Assembly (NCBI RefSeq): GCF_018736105.1
Contig: NZ_CP076135.1
Location: forward strand, 682,001-746,000
DNA from: Bradyrhizobium sediminis
Lineage (GTDB): Bacteria > Pseudomonadota > Alphaproteobacteria > Rhizobiales > Xanthobacteraceae
Length of the DNA: 64,000 nt
Reading direction: 5' to 3'
Numbering within the stretch: the stretch's first letter is position 1; every line of letters begins with the position of its first letter. A program made the position numbers and the translations under genes. The notes below the pieces were generated by a model. That model was given only the letters and a program-made list of their open reading frames with translations. It was not told where the DNA came from and made no database searches. This document shows positions 8,256 to 16,456 of this stretch, piece by piece.

Positions 8256-9653
8256 ATGACCGCAAACTCCGATGAGCTGTCGGCCTCGGCAATCGCGCGG
8301 GGCGTCTCTGGTGGCAAGATGTCCGCCGTCAGCGTCACCGAATCGGCGCTGGCGCGCATAGCAAGGCACGATTCTATCCTGAATGCCTTCACCGACGTCA
8401 CGGCCGAGCGCGCGCGCAAAAGGGCGCGGGCGGTCGATGATGCGCTTGCGGCCGGCAAGAGCGTCGGCCCGCTCGCCGGCGTGCCGTTCGCGGTCAAGAA
8501 CCTGTTCGACGTTGAGGGACTCTCCACCCGCGCCGGATCGAAGATCAATCGCGATCTTGCGCCGTCACGGCGCGATGCTACGCTGATCGAGCGCATGGAA
8601 GCGGCCGGTGCGGTGCTGGTCGGCGCGCTCAATATGGGCGAATACGCCTACGACTTCACCGGCGAAAACGTACATGATGGCCCGTCGCGCAATCCGCACG
8701 ATCCGACGCGGATGAGCGGCGGCTCGTCGGGCGGCTCCGGCAGCGCGGTCGGCGGCCGGTTGGTGCCGCTGGCGCTCGGCTCCGACACCAACGGCTCGAT
8801 CCGGGTGCCGTCGTCGTTCTGCGGCATCTTTGGACTGAAGCCGACCTATGGCCGGCTGTCGCGCGCGCGCTCGTTCCCGTTCGTGGCGAGCTTCGATCAT
8901 CTCGGCCCGTTCGCGCGCAATGTCGGCGATCTCGCGCTGGCCTATGACGCGATGCAGGGGCCGGACGCCGACGATGCGGCGTGCAGCACGCGTCCCGTCG
9001 AGCCGGTCGCGCCGCTGCTTTCGCAGGACGTCGGCGGGCTTCGTATCGCCATTGCCGGCGGATATTTCCAGAACAACGTTTTCCCCGAAGCGGTTGAGGC
9101 CGTCGCCCGCGTCGCCACGGGGCTGGGCGCCACGCGAACCATCGAAATTCCCGAGGCCGCGCGCGCCCGCGCCGCCGCCTACGTCATCTCGACCACCGAA
9201 GGCGCCTCGCTGCATCTCGACCGGCTGCGCCGCCGGCCGAACGATTTCGATCCGGCGGTGCGCGACCGCCTGCTGGCGGGCGCCATGGTTCCGGCGCCTT
9301 TGGTCGACCGCGCGCAGAAATTCCGCCGCTGGTATCGCGCCCAGGTGCTGGAGTTGTTCAGGACGGTCGACGTGATCATCGCGCCGGCGACGCCCTGCGT
9401 CGCGCCGAAACTGGGGCAGGCGACCTTCGTGCTCGACGGCGTCGAGCTGCCGGTGCGCGCCAATATCGGCATCCACACCCAGCCGATCTCATTCATCGGC
9501 CTGCCGGTGGTGGCGGTGCCGGTTCCGCTTGAGCCGATGCCGGTCGGGGTGCAGATCATCGCCGCGCCATGGCGCGAGGATATCGCGCTGCGCGCAGCCT
9601 TCGCGCTGGAGCGCGCCGGCGTGGTTGCCGCGCCGCCGCCGAGAGGGTTGTAG
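8256..9653 (+). CDS. AtzE-family amidohydrolase (1-carboxybiuret hydrolase-like)
   Basis: Amidase-signature enzyme of 465 aa. The Ser-cisSer-Lys triad is visible: Lys81 (VPFAVKNLF), Ser157 in MSGGSSGGS, and Ser181 in SDTNGSIRVPS, with normal spacing. AtzE removes ammonia from 1-carboxybiuret to give urea-1,3-dicarboxylate, the AtzF substrate; the closely related HpxY acts in oxalurate breakdown. The neighbours decide between these only partly: an AtzG-like gene precedes it, an AtzH-like gene follows by 1 nt, and an AtzF-like and a BiuH-like enzyme lie nearby, favouring the biuret/carboxybiuret role. ATG 8256 matches family starts; the frame extends upstream inside the preceding gene. Confidence 0.85.
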   Translation: MTANSDELSASAIARGVSGGKMSAVSVTESALARIARHDSILNAFTDVTAERARKRARAVDDALAAGKSVGPLAGVPFAVKNLFDVEGLSTRAGSKINRDLAPSRRDATLIERMEAAGAVLVGALNMGEYAYDFTGENVHDGPSRNPHDPTRMSGGSSGGSGSAVGGRLVPLALGSDTNGSIRVPSSFCGIFGLKPTYGRLSRARSFPFVASFDHLGPFARNVGDLALAYDAMQGPDADDAACSTRPVEPVAPLLSQDVGGLRIAIAGGYFQNNVFPEAVEAVARVATGLGATRTIEIPEAARARAAAYVISTTEGASLHLDRLRRRPNDFDPAVRDRLLAGAMVPAPLVDRAQKFRRWYRAQVLELFRTVDVIIAPATPCVAPKLGQATFVLDGVELPVRANIGIHTQPISFIGLPVVAVPVPLEPMPVGVQIIAAPWREDIALRAAFALERAGVVAAPPPRGL

Positions 9654-9654
9654 A

Positions 9655-10059
9655 ATGGACGTCGATCTTCCCGACGTGCTCGCCGAGGTGACCGAGCAGT
9701 TCGCGCGCTATGAAAAGGCGCTGGTGTCGAACGACGTCGCCGTGCTCGACGAATTGTTCCGTGCCGATTCCCGCACGCTGCGCTACGGCATCGGCGAGAA
9801 TCTCTACGGCATCGATGCGATCATGGCGTTCCGCGCGGCGCGCTCGCCGGTCGGGCTGATGCGCCGGACGGCGCAGACGGTGATCACCGCCTATGGCCGC
9901 GACGCCGCCGTGGCCTCGACCTTGTTCTATCGCGATTCGATGCCCGGCCGCGTCGGCCGGCAGATGCAGACTTGGGTGCGGTTTCCCGAAGGCTGGAAGA
10001 TCGTCGCCGCCCATGTCAGCATCATCGATGAACCCAAGGACGCGGGTCAAAAGCCATGA
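9655..10059 (+). CDS. AtzH-like/HpxZ-like protein (DUF3225)
   Basis: A 134-aa protein of the SnoaL/NTF2-like superfamily, matching the AtzH-like (DUF3225) and HpxZ families. Landmarks are FRADSRTLRYGIGENLYG and a C-terminal WVRFPEGWKIVAAHVSII strand pair. In cyanuric-acid and oxalurate clusters this protein accompanies AtzE/AtzG-type amidases; AtzH-type proteins have been proposed to deaminate or hydrolyse an intermediate, and I do not assign a reaction. It starts 1 nt after the AtzE-like stop and its end overlaps the GntR start by 4 nt (ATGA), so translation is probably coupled. Confidence 0.85.
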   Translation: MDVDLPDVLAEVTEQFARYEKALVSNDVAVLDELFRADSRTLRYGIGENLYGIDAIMAFRAARSPVGLMRRTAQTVITAYGRDAAVASTLFYRDSMPGRVGRQMQTWVRFPEGWKIVAAHVSIIDEPKDAGQKP

Positions 10060-10793
10060 GCCTCGAAGATCCCCCGACCAGCGCGTCGCAGCGCCCGCTC
10101 CACGAGGCGGAGACGGTGGTTCGCCGCGTCGACCGGCCTTCGCCGATTCCGGACAAGATCACGCGCGCGGAGGAATTGCGGCTGCAACTCGCCGATGAAA
10201 TTGTGCGCGGCGCGCTGCCGCCGGGAGCTTCGCTCGACGAGACCGAGATCGCGCGGCGTTTCAACGTTTCGCGCACCCCGGTGCGCGAGGCGCTGCGGCA
10301 GCTGGCTGCCAGCGGTCTGGTCGATGCGCGGGCGCATCGCGGCGCCGTGGTGGCGCGGCCTTCGCTTGAACGGCTGACCGGAATGTTCGAGGCGATGGCG
10401 GAGCTCGAGGCGTTGTGCGCCGGGCTTGCCGCCGAACGGATGCCGCCGGCGGAGCGGCAGCGGCTGGAGGCGATCCACGAGGAGTTGCGGGTGCTGAGCC
10501 ATGCCGGCAATCCCGACCGCTTCCACGAGGTAAACGAGCGCTTTCACAACGCGATCTATGCCGGCTCGCAGAACGGCTACATCGCCGAGATGACGCTGGC
10601 CACCAGGGTGCGGGTGCAGCCGTTCCGTCGCGCCCAGTTCCGCAATCTCGGGCGGCTGGCGAAATCGCACGCCGAGCACGACCGCGTCGTGGTCGCGATC
10701 ATGCGCGGCGACAAGATAGGCGCGGCGGCGGCGATGCGCGCGCATATCGAACTGGTGCGTGGTGAATACGAGATCTACGCGGTGTCGGTGTGA
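10056..10793 (+). CDS. GntR-family regulator (FCD subfamily)
   Basis: Transcription factor of 245 aa. It has an N-terminal winged helix (about residues 30-95, with LDETEIARRFNVSRTPVREALRQL split across the HTH) and an all-helical FCD ligand-binding domain carrying the metal-type residues typical of the family (FHEVNERFHNAIY, HAEHDRVVVAIMRGD). It is the last gene of the transporter-amidase operon, overlapping the AtzH-like gene, and so most likely regulates this operon and perhaps the convergent biuH operon in response to a pathway intermediate. That is inference from position. Downstream is an inverted repeat that probably ends the transcript. Confidence 0.9.
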   Translation: MSLEDPPTSASQRPLHEAETVVRRVDRPSPIPDKITRAEELRLQLADEIVRGALPPGASLDETEIARRFNVSRTPVREALRQLAASGLVDARAHRGAVVARPSLERLTGMFEAMAELEALCAGLAAERMPPAERQRLEAIHEELRVLSHAGNPDRFHEVNERFHNAIYAGSQNGYIAEMTLATRVRVQPFRRAQFRNLGRLAKSHAEHDRVVVAIMRGDKIGAAAAMRAHIELVRGEYEIYAVSV

Positions 10794-10796
10794 GCA

Positions 10797-10858
10797 GGCG
10801 AATGGCGAGTAGCGAATAGGGAAGGTTTCTTTGCTACTCGCCACTCCCCATTCGCCCC
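10797..10858. repeat. Inverted repeat of the GCGAATGGCGAATAG family, copy 2
   Basis: GGCGAATGGCGAGTAGCGAA (10797 on) pairs with CTACTCGCCACTCCCCATTC (10834 on). It lies between two convergent genes, 3 nt after the gntR stop and 3 nt before the end of atzF on the other strand, so it can serve as a bidirectional transcript end. Confidence 0.8.
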
Positions 10859-10861
10859 TGA

Positions 10862-12658
10862 TCACACCGCCACCTTCTCCGCCATGAACGCGCGCCAGCC
10901 GCCGAAGCCGGAAATGTCGCGCGCGGCGCCGATATCGGCGGGCTCGACGAGAAAGCCTTTCACGCCGCGGCCGTCGGCGAGGCGCACGGTGCCGATCGAC
11001 AGCGGCGGCGGGATCGCGGCGACGAATTTTCCGAAACTCGCCGCCGACAGCGCCCACAGTTCCAGCTCGATCGAGGTTCCCGCGCCCGCCGCGACCCGCA
11101 GCATGCCCGGCTTCGGTGGCGTGGTGGGAAGCGCATAGAGCTTGTAGTCGGGCGCGGTCAGCGTGGCCTCGATCAGGCGTCCGCCGAGCGCCTTCAATTC
11201 GCCGTTCAGCGCCATGCCCGACAGATGCGCGCCGACCACGGCGATGGCGATTTCATCGTTGCTCGCGCCCGCGGCCAACGCCGCGAGCGGCAGTTGCGGC
11301 AGGCCTTTGGCGCCCATTGTAAGGCCCGTGTCGGCATGAAACACCCGGCCGATCGAGGCAAGCCGTGCGTCCTGCCCGGCGGGCGCCAGCAGTGTAATGC
11401 CGAACGGAATGCCGTCGGGCCGGATCGCCGCCGGCAGCGCCAGGCCGCAGAGGTCGAGCAGATTGACGAAATTGGTGTAGGTGCCGAGCCTGGAGTTGAG
11501 TTCGATCGGATTGGCCAGCACCTGCGCGGTCGTGTAGGCGGTCGGCGCCGTCGGCAACACCAGCGCATCGATATTGACGAAGGCGCGCTCGGCGACCCGG
11601 CGCAGCGTCTGCAGGCGGTACAGCGCGGCAAAGGTGTCGGCGGCGGAAAGCCGCGCGCCGGCAATGGTGATTTCGCGCGTCACCGGATGGATCGCATCCG
11701 GCGATGACGCCAGGAGGTCGCGGATCACCAGATAGCGTTCCGCCACCCACGGTCCTTCATAGAGCAGCCGCGCGGTCTCGTAGAACGGTTCGAGGTCGAA
11801 CTCGACCAGCGTGGCGCCGAGCGCCGTCCAGCGTTCCAACGCCTCGCCGTAAGCCTGTTCGGAAGCCTTGTCGCCGAAATAGATCAACTGGCCGTTGCGC
11901 GCCACGCCGAGCCGGAGTCGGTTCGGAAACGCCGTCATCGGCGCCAGTGGCCGGTTGCGCGAATAGGGATCGGCCGCGTCGGGTCCGGCGATGGCGCCAA
12001 GCGCGGTCATCGCGTCGTCGACGCCGAGCGCGAAGATCGACACGCAATCCAGCGTGCGGCATGCCGGCACCACGCCCGACACCGAGATCAATCCGAGGCT
12101 CGGCTTCAGCCCGACGATATTGTTGAGCATCGCCGGCACGCGGCCGCTTCCGGCGGTGTCGGTGCCGAGCGAAAGCGGCACCAGTCCTGCCGACACGGCG
12201 ACTGCCGAGCCCGAACTCGATCCACCCGGAATCAGACCGCCTCGCACCGGATTGGTCGGAATGCCGTAGGGCGAGCGCACGCCGACCAGGCCGGTAGCGA
12301 ACTGGTCGAGGTTGGTCTTGCCGATGACGATGGCGCCGGCCGCGCGCAGCCTGGCGACAGCCGTTGCATCATGGGCCGGCAGGTAGGAAAACGCCGGACA
12401 GGCGGCGGTGGTGGGCAGGCCGGCTGCGTCGATGTTGTCCTTCACCGCCACCGGGACGCCGTACAGCGGCAACTGCGCGGCATCCCTGTTCGACAATGCC
12501 TCGGCCTCCGCCAGCGCCTGCCTCTCGTCGCGCAGGCTGATGAATACCGCGGGATCGTTGTGATCGCGGATCCGCTGGAAACTGCGCGCGACGGTTTGCG
12601 CAGGCGACATGGCGCCGCTGCGATGCGCGGCGACGATTCCGGCTACGGTTTCAGTCAC
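10862..12658 (-). CDS. atzF: Allophanate / urea-1,3-dicarboxylate hydrolase
   Basis: Amidase-signature enzyme of 598 aa matching AtzF: an N-terminal amidase domain (to about residue 440) plus the C-terminal AtzF-type domain ending near residue 595. Triad residues are in place: Lys73 (GVPVAVKDN), Ser147 (PGGSSSGS) and Ser171 (GTDTAGSGRVP). AtzF hydrolyses allophanate, or dicarboxyurea formed by AtzE, to ammonia and CO2. It is the third gene of the minus-strand operon biuH-permease-atzF, starting 24 nt after the permease stop. It completes the route biuret to allophanate to ammonia within this window. Confidence 0.92.
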   Translation of the reverse strand: MTETVAGIVAAHRSGAMSPAQTVARSFQRIRDHNDPAVFISLRDERQALAEAEALSNRDAAQLPLYGVPVAVKDNIDAAGLPTTAACPAFSYLPAHDATAVARLRAAGAIVIGKTNLDQFATGLVGVRSPYGIPTNPVRGGLIPGGSSSGSAVAVSAGLVPLSLGTDTAGSGRVPAMLNNIVGLKPSLGLISVSGVVPACRTLDCVSIFALGVDDAMTALGAIAGPDAADPYSRNRPLAPMTAFPNRLRLGVARNGQLIYFGDKASEQAYGEALERWTALGATLVEFDLEPFYETARLLYEGPWVAERYLVIRDLLASSPDAIHPVTREITIAGARLSAADTFAALYRLQTLRRVAERAFVNIDALVLPTAPTAYTTAQVLANPIELNSRLGTYTNFVNLLDLCGLALPAAIRPDGIPFGITLLAPAGQDARLASIGRVFHADTGLTMGAKGLPQLPLAALAAGASNDEIAIAVVGAHLSGMALNGELKALGGRLIEATLTAPDYKLYALPTTPPKPGMLRVAAGAGTSIELELWALSAASFGKFVAAIPPPLSIGTVRLADGRGVKGFLVEPADIGAARDISGFGGWRAFMAEKVAV

Positions 12659-12682
12659 GTGCTGCCCCGGTTGGAAACGAAC

Positions 12683-14335
12683 TCATTCTGCGGGTGCGGC
12701 AAGGGGCATCTCCGGTTGCGAAACGGGAAGGGAAGAGGTGCCGAGTTTCGCCAGCGCGAAGAATACTGCAGCCACCAGCACATAGGCCAGCGCGACGGCG
12801 GGGGTTACCCCCAATCCGCCGCCGATACCGACGGCCTCGCCGTGCATGAAGCCGAAATAGGTCAGCACCGCGCCGGCCAGCGCGAACGCCGATGCCTTGA
12901 CGAAGTCGCGCTCGATGACGAAGACGCCGATGGCGCCGAGCACGAGGCCGGTGAGGATCGAGCCGCCGCCCATCACGTCGAGCCCGTGATAGAGTACGCC
13001 CTGTTGCGGCAGCGCCGCAATCGCCGCGGTCTTGACTGCACTGGTCTTGTCGGCCGCCAGCCCGCCCACCGCCTGCGCGGCACTGAGGGTCGACGCCAGC
13101 ATGGTGTCGATCTGCAGCTTGGCCCAGGCCGCCAGATGCGGCGTCAGCGCCAGTACGATTGCGGGCGCATGCTTGACCGGCGTGGTCTGGAACGCCTGGG
13201 CGCCGATCAGCATGCCGATGTAGAGCAGGATCGGCGAGATCGCGACCACAGGCACCAGCGCCAGCAGCACCGAGATGATGCCGAACCAGGACAGCACCAC
13301 CACCATGATGCCGGTCGCCGCCGAATAGCCGATCCGGCCGCCCATCGCCTTCCAGCCGGGATGGCCGATATAGACCGCGTTGATGAAGGGATTGCCCATC
13401 AGGCAGCCGATCAGGCTGACGACGCCGTCGGCGGTCAACACCCGCGTGGTCGGATATTCGTCGCCCGCGGCTTCCGCGCTCTCGACATTGTCCATGGCTT
13501 CGACCAGGTCGTAGATGCCGAACGGAATCGCGGTGACCAGGATGATGCCGAGGAATTCGAAGCCGGAAAACAGCTGGCCGAACGCCGGCAGCGGCACCGA
13601 GAAGCCGAAGTTCGAGAAGGCATCGCCGAGGCCCTTGACGCTGAGGCCGCCGAGGCCGAGGCCGAACAAATTGGAGCCCCACGCGATCAGCATGCCGGCG
13701 GCGATTGCCACCAGGCCGGCCGGAATCGCCTTCGGATATTTCACGCCGCCGAACCAGCTCGCCATGATGATGGCGAAGCAGACCAGGCCGATCTGCGGCG
13801 TCATGTACATTTCCAGCGCCGGCCGCATCGAAATGAAGGTCACGGAAACGCCGGCGAGCGTGCCGAGCAGCGCCGCGCGCGGCGTGGTCCTGCGAATATA
13901 CGGCGCGATGAAGCCGCCGATCATCAGGATGAAACTCTGGAAGAACACCCAGACCAGGCCGGCCGACCAGCCCTTGATGGGGTCCCCGGTCTTCAGCGTG
14001 ATCGGCAGCATGATCACGAAGGTGACGATGAACATGTGCGGCACGCTGACGCCCGAGGGCAGCGCGCAGACGTCGCTGCGGCCGGTCTTCTGCGCCAGCC
14101 GGTAGGCCAGCCACGCATAGTAGAATGTCGAGAGGCACATCATGAGGCCGAGCGCCGGCAGGATGCGGCCGAACACGAGTGAGTCCGGCATCTTCAGCAC
14201 GAAGCGCAACAGCCCCGTCAGCACCAGCATATTGACGAGAATGTTGGTGCCGAAGCCGAACAACGCGTTCCAGTCGCCCGGCGTCCATAATGCAGGTTTG
14301 AATTCGCCTTTGCTCGCCGTCATGGTCGTGCTCAT
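12683..14335 (-). CDS. NCS2-like permease (xanthine/uracil/AzgA superfamily)
   Basis: Integral membrane transporter of 550 aa, with about 12-14 hydrophobic segments across residues 20-540. It resembles the nucleobase:cation symporter-2 superfamily (for example KMPDSLVFGRILPALGLMMC early, then repeated Gly-rich helices such as AAGMLIAWGSNLF). I do not recognise a subfamily with a proven substrate. Its start overlaps the biuH stop by 4 nt (ATGA), and atzF follows, so it probably imports biuret, a ureido compound or a pyrimidine-ring relative. No signal for other roles is visible. Confidence 0.75.
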   Translation of the reverse strand: MSTTMTASKGEFKPALWTPGDWNALFGFGTNILVNMLVLTGLLRFVLKMPDSLVFGRILPALGLMMCLSTFYYAWLAYRLAQKTGRSDVCALPSGVSVPHMFIVTFVIMLPITLKTGDPIKGWSAGLVWVFFQSFILMIGGFIAPYIRRTTPRAALLGTLAGVSVTFISMRPALEMYMTPQIGLVCFAIIMASWFGGVKYPKAIPAGLVAIAAGMLIAWGSNLFGLGLGGLSVKGLGDAFSNFGFSVPLPAFGQLFSGFEFLGIILVTAIPFGIYDLVEAMDNVESAEAAGDEYPTTRVLTADGVVSLIGCLMGNPFINAVYIGHPGWKAMGGRIGYSAATGIMVVVLSWFGIISVLLALVPVVAISPILLYIGMLIGAQAFQTTPVKHAPAIVLALTPHLAAWAKLQIDTMLASTLSAAQAVGGLAADKTSAVKTAAIAALPQQGVLYHGLDVMGGGSILTGLVLGAIGVFVIERDFVKASAFALAGAVLTYFGFMHGEAVGIGGGLGVTPAVALAYVLVAAVFFALAKLGTSSLPVSQPEMPLAAPAE

Positions 14336-15051
14336 CGCGATGCCCCCATCGTTGGTTGGTTAGAAGTCTCCGCTGCCATTGCCTTGAGAACCGCGGCGGA
14401 GTCCGAGACCCAGCCGAAGATGCCGCCCTGGGCCTTGATCATCCTCAGGCCCATCTCGTGGAATTCGGGGAAATAGGAGGCACAGCAATCCGCCAGCACG
14501 ACGCAGCGGTAGCCGCGGTCGTTGGCCTCGCGCACGGTGGTGTTGACGCAGACCTCGGTGGTGACGCCGCAAACCAGCAAATTCTCGACGCCATATTTCT
14601 GCAGGGTGTCGCCCAGCTCGGTGGCGTAGAACGCGCCCTTGCCGGGCTTGTCGATCACGATCTCGTCGTCGAGCGGATAGAGCGTGGGGATGATGTCGTG
14701 GCCGGCCTCGCCGCGGATCAGGATCCGCCCCATCGGGCCGGGATCGCCGATGCGCTTGCTCGGCGCGCCGCGCTCGACCTTCGCCGGTGGCGCGTCGGAC
14801 AGATCAGGCAGATGGCCCTCGCGGGTGTGCACCACCAGGATGCCGGCCTCCCGCGCGGCGCCGAGCACGGCGGCGCAGGGTGCCACCGCGCGCGCCAGTT
14901 GCGAGACGTCGTTGCCGAGCGTCTCGCCGAACCCGCCGGGTTCGAGGAAGTCGCGCTGCATGTCGATGATGACCAGTGCCGTCGCCGTCCAGTCGAGCGC
15001 GATCGGATCGGGCTCCGCGGCAAGCAGGCTGGTGGTTGCTGATGTCGCCAT
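14332..15051 (-). CDS. biuH: Biuret amidohydrolase-like cysteine hydrolase (isochorismatase family)
   Basis: Cysteine hydrolase of 239 aa, close to Rhizobium biuret hydrolase BiuH, which converts biuret to allophanate and ammonia. The catalytic triad is visible as Asp30 (VIIDMQRDF), Lys135 (VIDKPGKG) and Cys168 (GVTTEVCVNTTVREANDRGY). The HTREGHLPDLSD segment (75-86) and GDPGPMGRIL (102-111) are hallmarks of the BiuH group. A longer reading from ATG 15138 is open, but the sigma-54 promoter at 15102-15088 lies inside that extension, so I prefer ATG 15051. It is first in an operon with the permease and atzF. Confidence 0.85.
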   Translation of the reverse strand: MATSATTSLLAAEPDPIALDWTATALVIIDMQRDFLEPGGFGETLGNDVSQLARAVAPCAAVLGAAREAGILVVHTREGHLPDLSDAPPAKVERGAPSKRIGDPGPMGRILIRGEAGHDIIPTLYPLDDEIVIDKPGKGAFYATELGDTLQKYGVENLLVCGVTTEVCVNTTVREANDRGYRCVVLADCCASYFPEFHEMGLRMIKAQGGIFGWVSDSAAVLKAMAAETSNQPTMGASR

Positions 15052-15087
15052 GGCTGACTGCGCTCCGGGAAGCCCTCCCTGATCGAA

Positions 15088-15102
15088 GCAAGCGGTGTGC
15101 CA
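15088..15102 (-). promoter_or_regulatory. Sigma-54 promoter of the biuH-permease-atzF operon
   Basis: On the minus strand TGGCAC (15102-15097), five bases, then TTGC (15091-15088) followed by T matches the -24/-12 consensus fully. Transcription would start near 15076, about 25 nt before ATG 15051. CTGTACACAA (15112-15103) directly overlaps its upstream edge and resembles TTGTATGCAA found before the other operon. Confidence 0.8.
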
Positions 15103-15134
15103 TTGTGTACAGCCGATCAGAGGCATCGAGTTCG

Positions 15135-15229
15135 ACAAATTAATCCATCTTTCCAGATGCTTGGCTTATTCTTGCAGCCGTGGCCGGACCCGCAAGCGCG
15201 CTTCCAGGTGATGCGTTTGATTAATTTGT
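15135..15229. promoter_or_regulatory. Pair of perfect 11-bp inverted sites upstream of the biuH promoter
   Basis: ACAAATTAATC (15135-15145) and its exact complement GATTAATTTGT (15219-15229) are 73 bp apart. They lie about 60 and 145-155 bp upstream of the predicted sigma-54 start. The AT-rich sites stand out from the surrounding GC-rich DNA and could be binding sites for an enhancer-binding protein or a looping repressor. Function is inferred. Confidence 0.45.
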
Positions 15230-15328
15230 GGGCAGTGCCGTTTGCGATGCGCGGCTGCAATCGTCTACTAGCTTGGGTGACAAGCCTCAGCGGCGCGACC
15301 TCCTTTCTTGCCTGACCCGGAGTACCCG

Positions 15329-15808
15329 ATGTCGAATTCCTTCGAACGCCGCCACGATATCCTGATCGAGGCTCCACCCGAGGCAGTCTACGACTACGTC
15401 TGCAATCCGAATTCCTGGCCGGAATGGCTGGCGGCGTCGCACCGCATCGACAGTGCCGATCGTGCGCTGGGCACGGGCGAGACCTTCCGCGAGCAATGGC
15501 ACATCCGCCGCGGCGAAGTGGTGCTGGACTGGAAGGTCCTGGAGAGCGACCGGCCGAACGCCTGGACCGTGCAGGCCGATACCGATTTCATCGGCCCGAT
15601 CGTGGTCCGCTATACTTTCGAACGCGTTGGCGACGCCACCCGGTATACGAGGCACCTCCGCAACCCCCGCCGTCCCACGGCGGCAAGCGCCGAGCAGATC
15701 CAGCGCGTCGACGAGGAGGCGCAGATCGGGCTAGCCAACATCAAGCGGCAGGTCGAGCAGCGTTGGGCTGCGCGGTGCGCGCCTCCATCGGCAGGCAAGC
15801 GCGCATGA
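15329..15808 (+). CDS. SRPBCC (START-like) family protein
   Basis: A 159-aa protein of the polyketide cyclase/dehydrase, START-like fold. The pattern FERRHDILIEAPPEAVYDYVCNPNSWPEW at the N-terminus, TWTVQADTDFIGPIVVRYTFE-like strands in the middle and a final amphipathic helix (residues about 125-150) fit a hydrophobic ligand-binding helix-grip fold. No catalytic function can be assigned. ATG 15329 follows a short non-coding stretch. It ends 54 nt before the convergent MarR gene and has no obvious operon partner. Confidence 0.75.
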   Translation: MSNSFERRHDILIEAPPEAVYDYVCNPNSWPEWLAASHRIDSADRALGTGETFREQWHIRRGEVVLDWKVLESDRPNAWTVQADTDFIGPIVVRYTFERVGDATRYTRHLRNPRRPTAASAEQIQRVDEEAQIGLANIKRQVEQRWAARCAPPSAGKRA

Positions 15809-15862
15809 GTGCGCGCGACGTGCCGTGACGCATGAAGGCGTGGCGCGCGTCCGGCGCCGCGG

Positions 15863-16408
15863 TCAATGGAATGCGGAGAGAATTTCCAGCAGCCGCCTGC
15901 GGTTCTCCGGCCCGATCTTTTCGTCGACGTGCCGCTCATGTTCAGCGGCGAGCAGCTTGAACTGCCGCAACGATGCCTGCCCGCCGGGGGTCAGATGCAG
16001 CGCGTGCGACCGCCGGTCGGTCCGTGAAGGGACGCGCTTCACCAGATTGCGCTCCTCGAGACTGTCCAAGAGGTGCACCAGCCGGGCGCGCTCGATGCCG
16101 AGCCGCTTGGCGACGGCCATCTGGGTCATGCCCGGGTTCGCGCCGATCACCGTCATGACAGAATACTGCGCCGGGCGGATATTGACGGCCGAAAGCGTCT
16201 TGATGAAGTCCTGAAAAATCCACATCTGGAAGCGTCGGATCGAATAGCCGACGTGGCCGACCAGCGCATCGAGACCGACTTCAAAACCGGCTTCATCAAG
16301 GCGGGCCGCGCCCCGGCCTGGGCTTTTCCTTGGGCTCTTCCGTGCGGGGCGCGCGGGAATAGCGGTCCTGGATCGGGCTGCTCTGGTCGACACCTGGTTT
16401 CTCCGCAT
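15863..16408 (-). CDS. MarR-family regulator, probably hydroxycinnamate-CoA responsive (CouR/FerR-like)
   Basis: A MarR transcription factor of about 181 aa. After a basic, disordered N-terminus (residues 1-45), the segment VGYSIRRFQMWIFQDFIKTL leads into the winged helix (MTQMAVAKRLGIERARLVHLLDSLEERNLVKRVPS, discontinuous with RTDRRSHALHLTP). It resembles CouR/FerR regulators, which bind p-coumaroyl- or feruloyl-CoA. It is divergent from a binding-protein gene and a feruloyl-CoA synthase-like gene, and a perfect palindrome in the shared upstream DNA is the likely operator. GAAGGGA supports ATG 16408; an upstream ATG at 16492 would place the operator inside the coding region. Confidence 0.85.
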   Translation of the reverse strand: MRRNQVSTRAARSRTAIPARPARKSPRKSPGRGAARLDEAGFEVGLDALVGHVGYSIRRFQMWIFQDFIKTLSAVNIRPAQYSVMTVIGANPGMTQMAVAKRLGIERARLVHLLDSLEERNLVKRVPSRTDRRSHALHLTPGGQASLRQFKLLAAEHERHVDEKIGPENRRRLLEILSAFH

Positions 16409-16456
16409 CGGTTCCCTTCTTCTTATGGCTTTGCGAAACAGAAGCAAGGTTCGAGT

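Noticed and set aside
12371..14182. 603-codon plus-strand frame opposite the NCS2-like permease
   Set aside because: The composition is dominated by Arg, His, Asp, Gln and Ala, typical for the complement of a membrane-protein gene. The minus-strand frame has proper helices and family motifs.
15052..15138. N-terminal extension of BiuH starting at ATG 15138
   Set aside because: The sigma-54 promoter lies at 15102-15088, inside this extension, and the catalytic domain aligns from ATG 15051.
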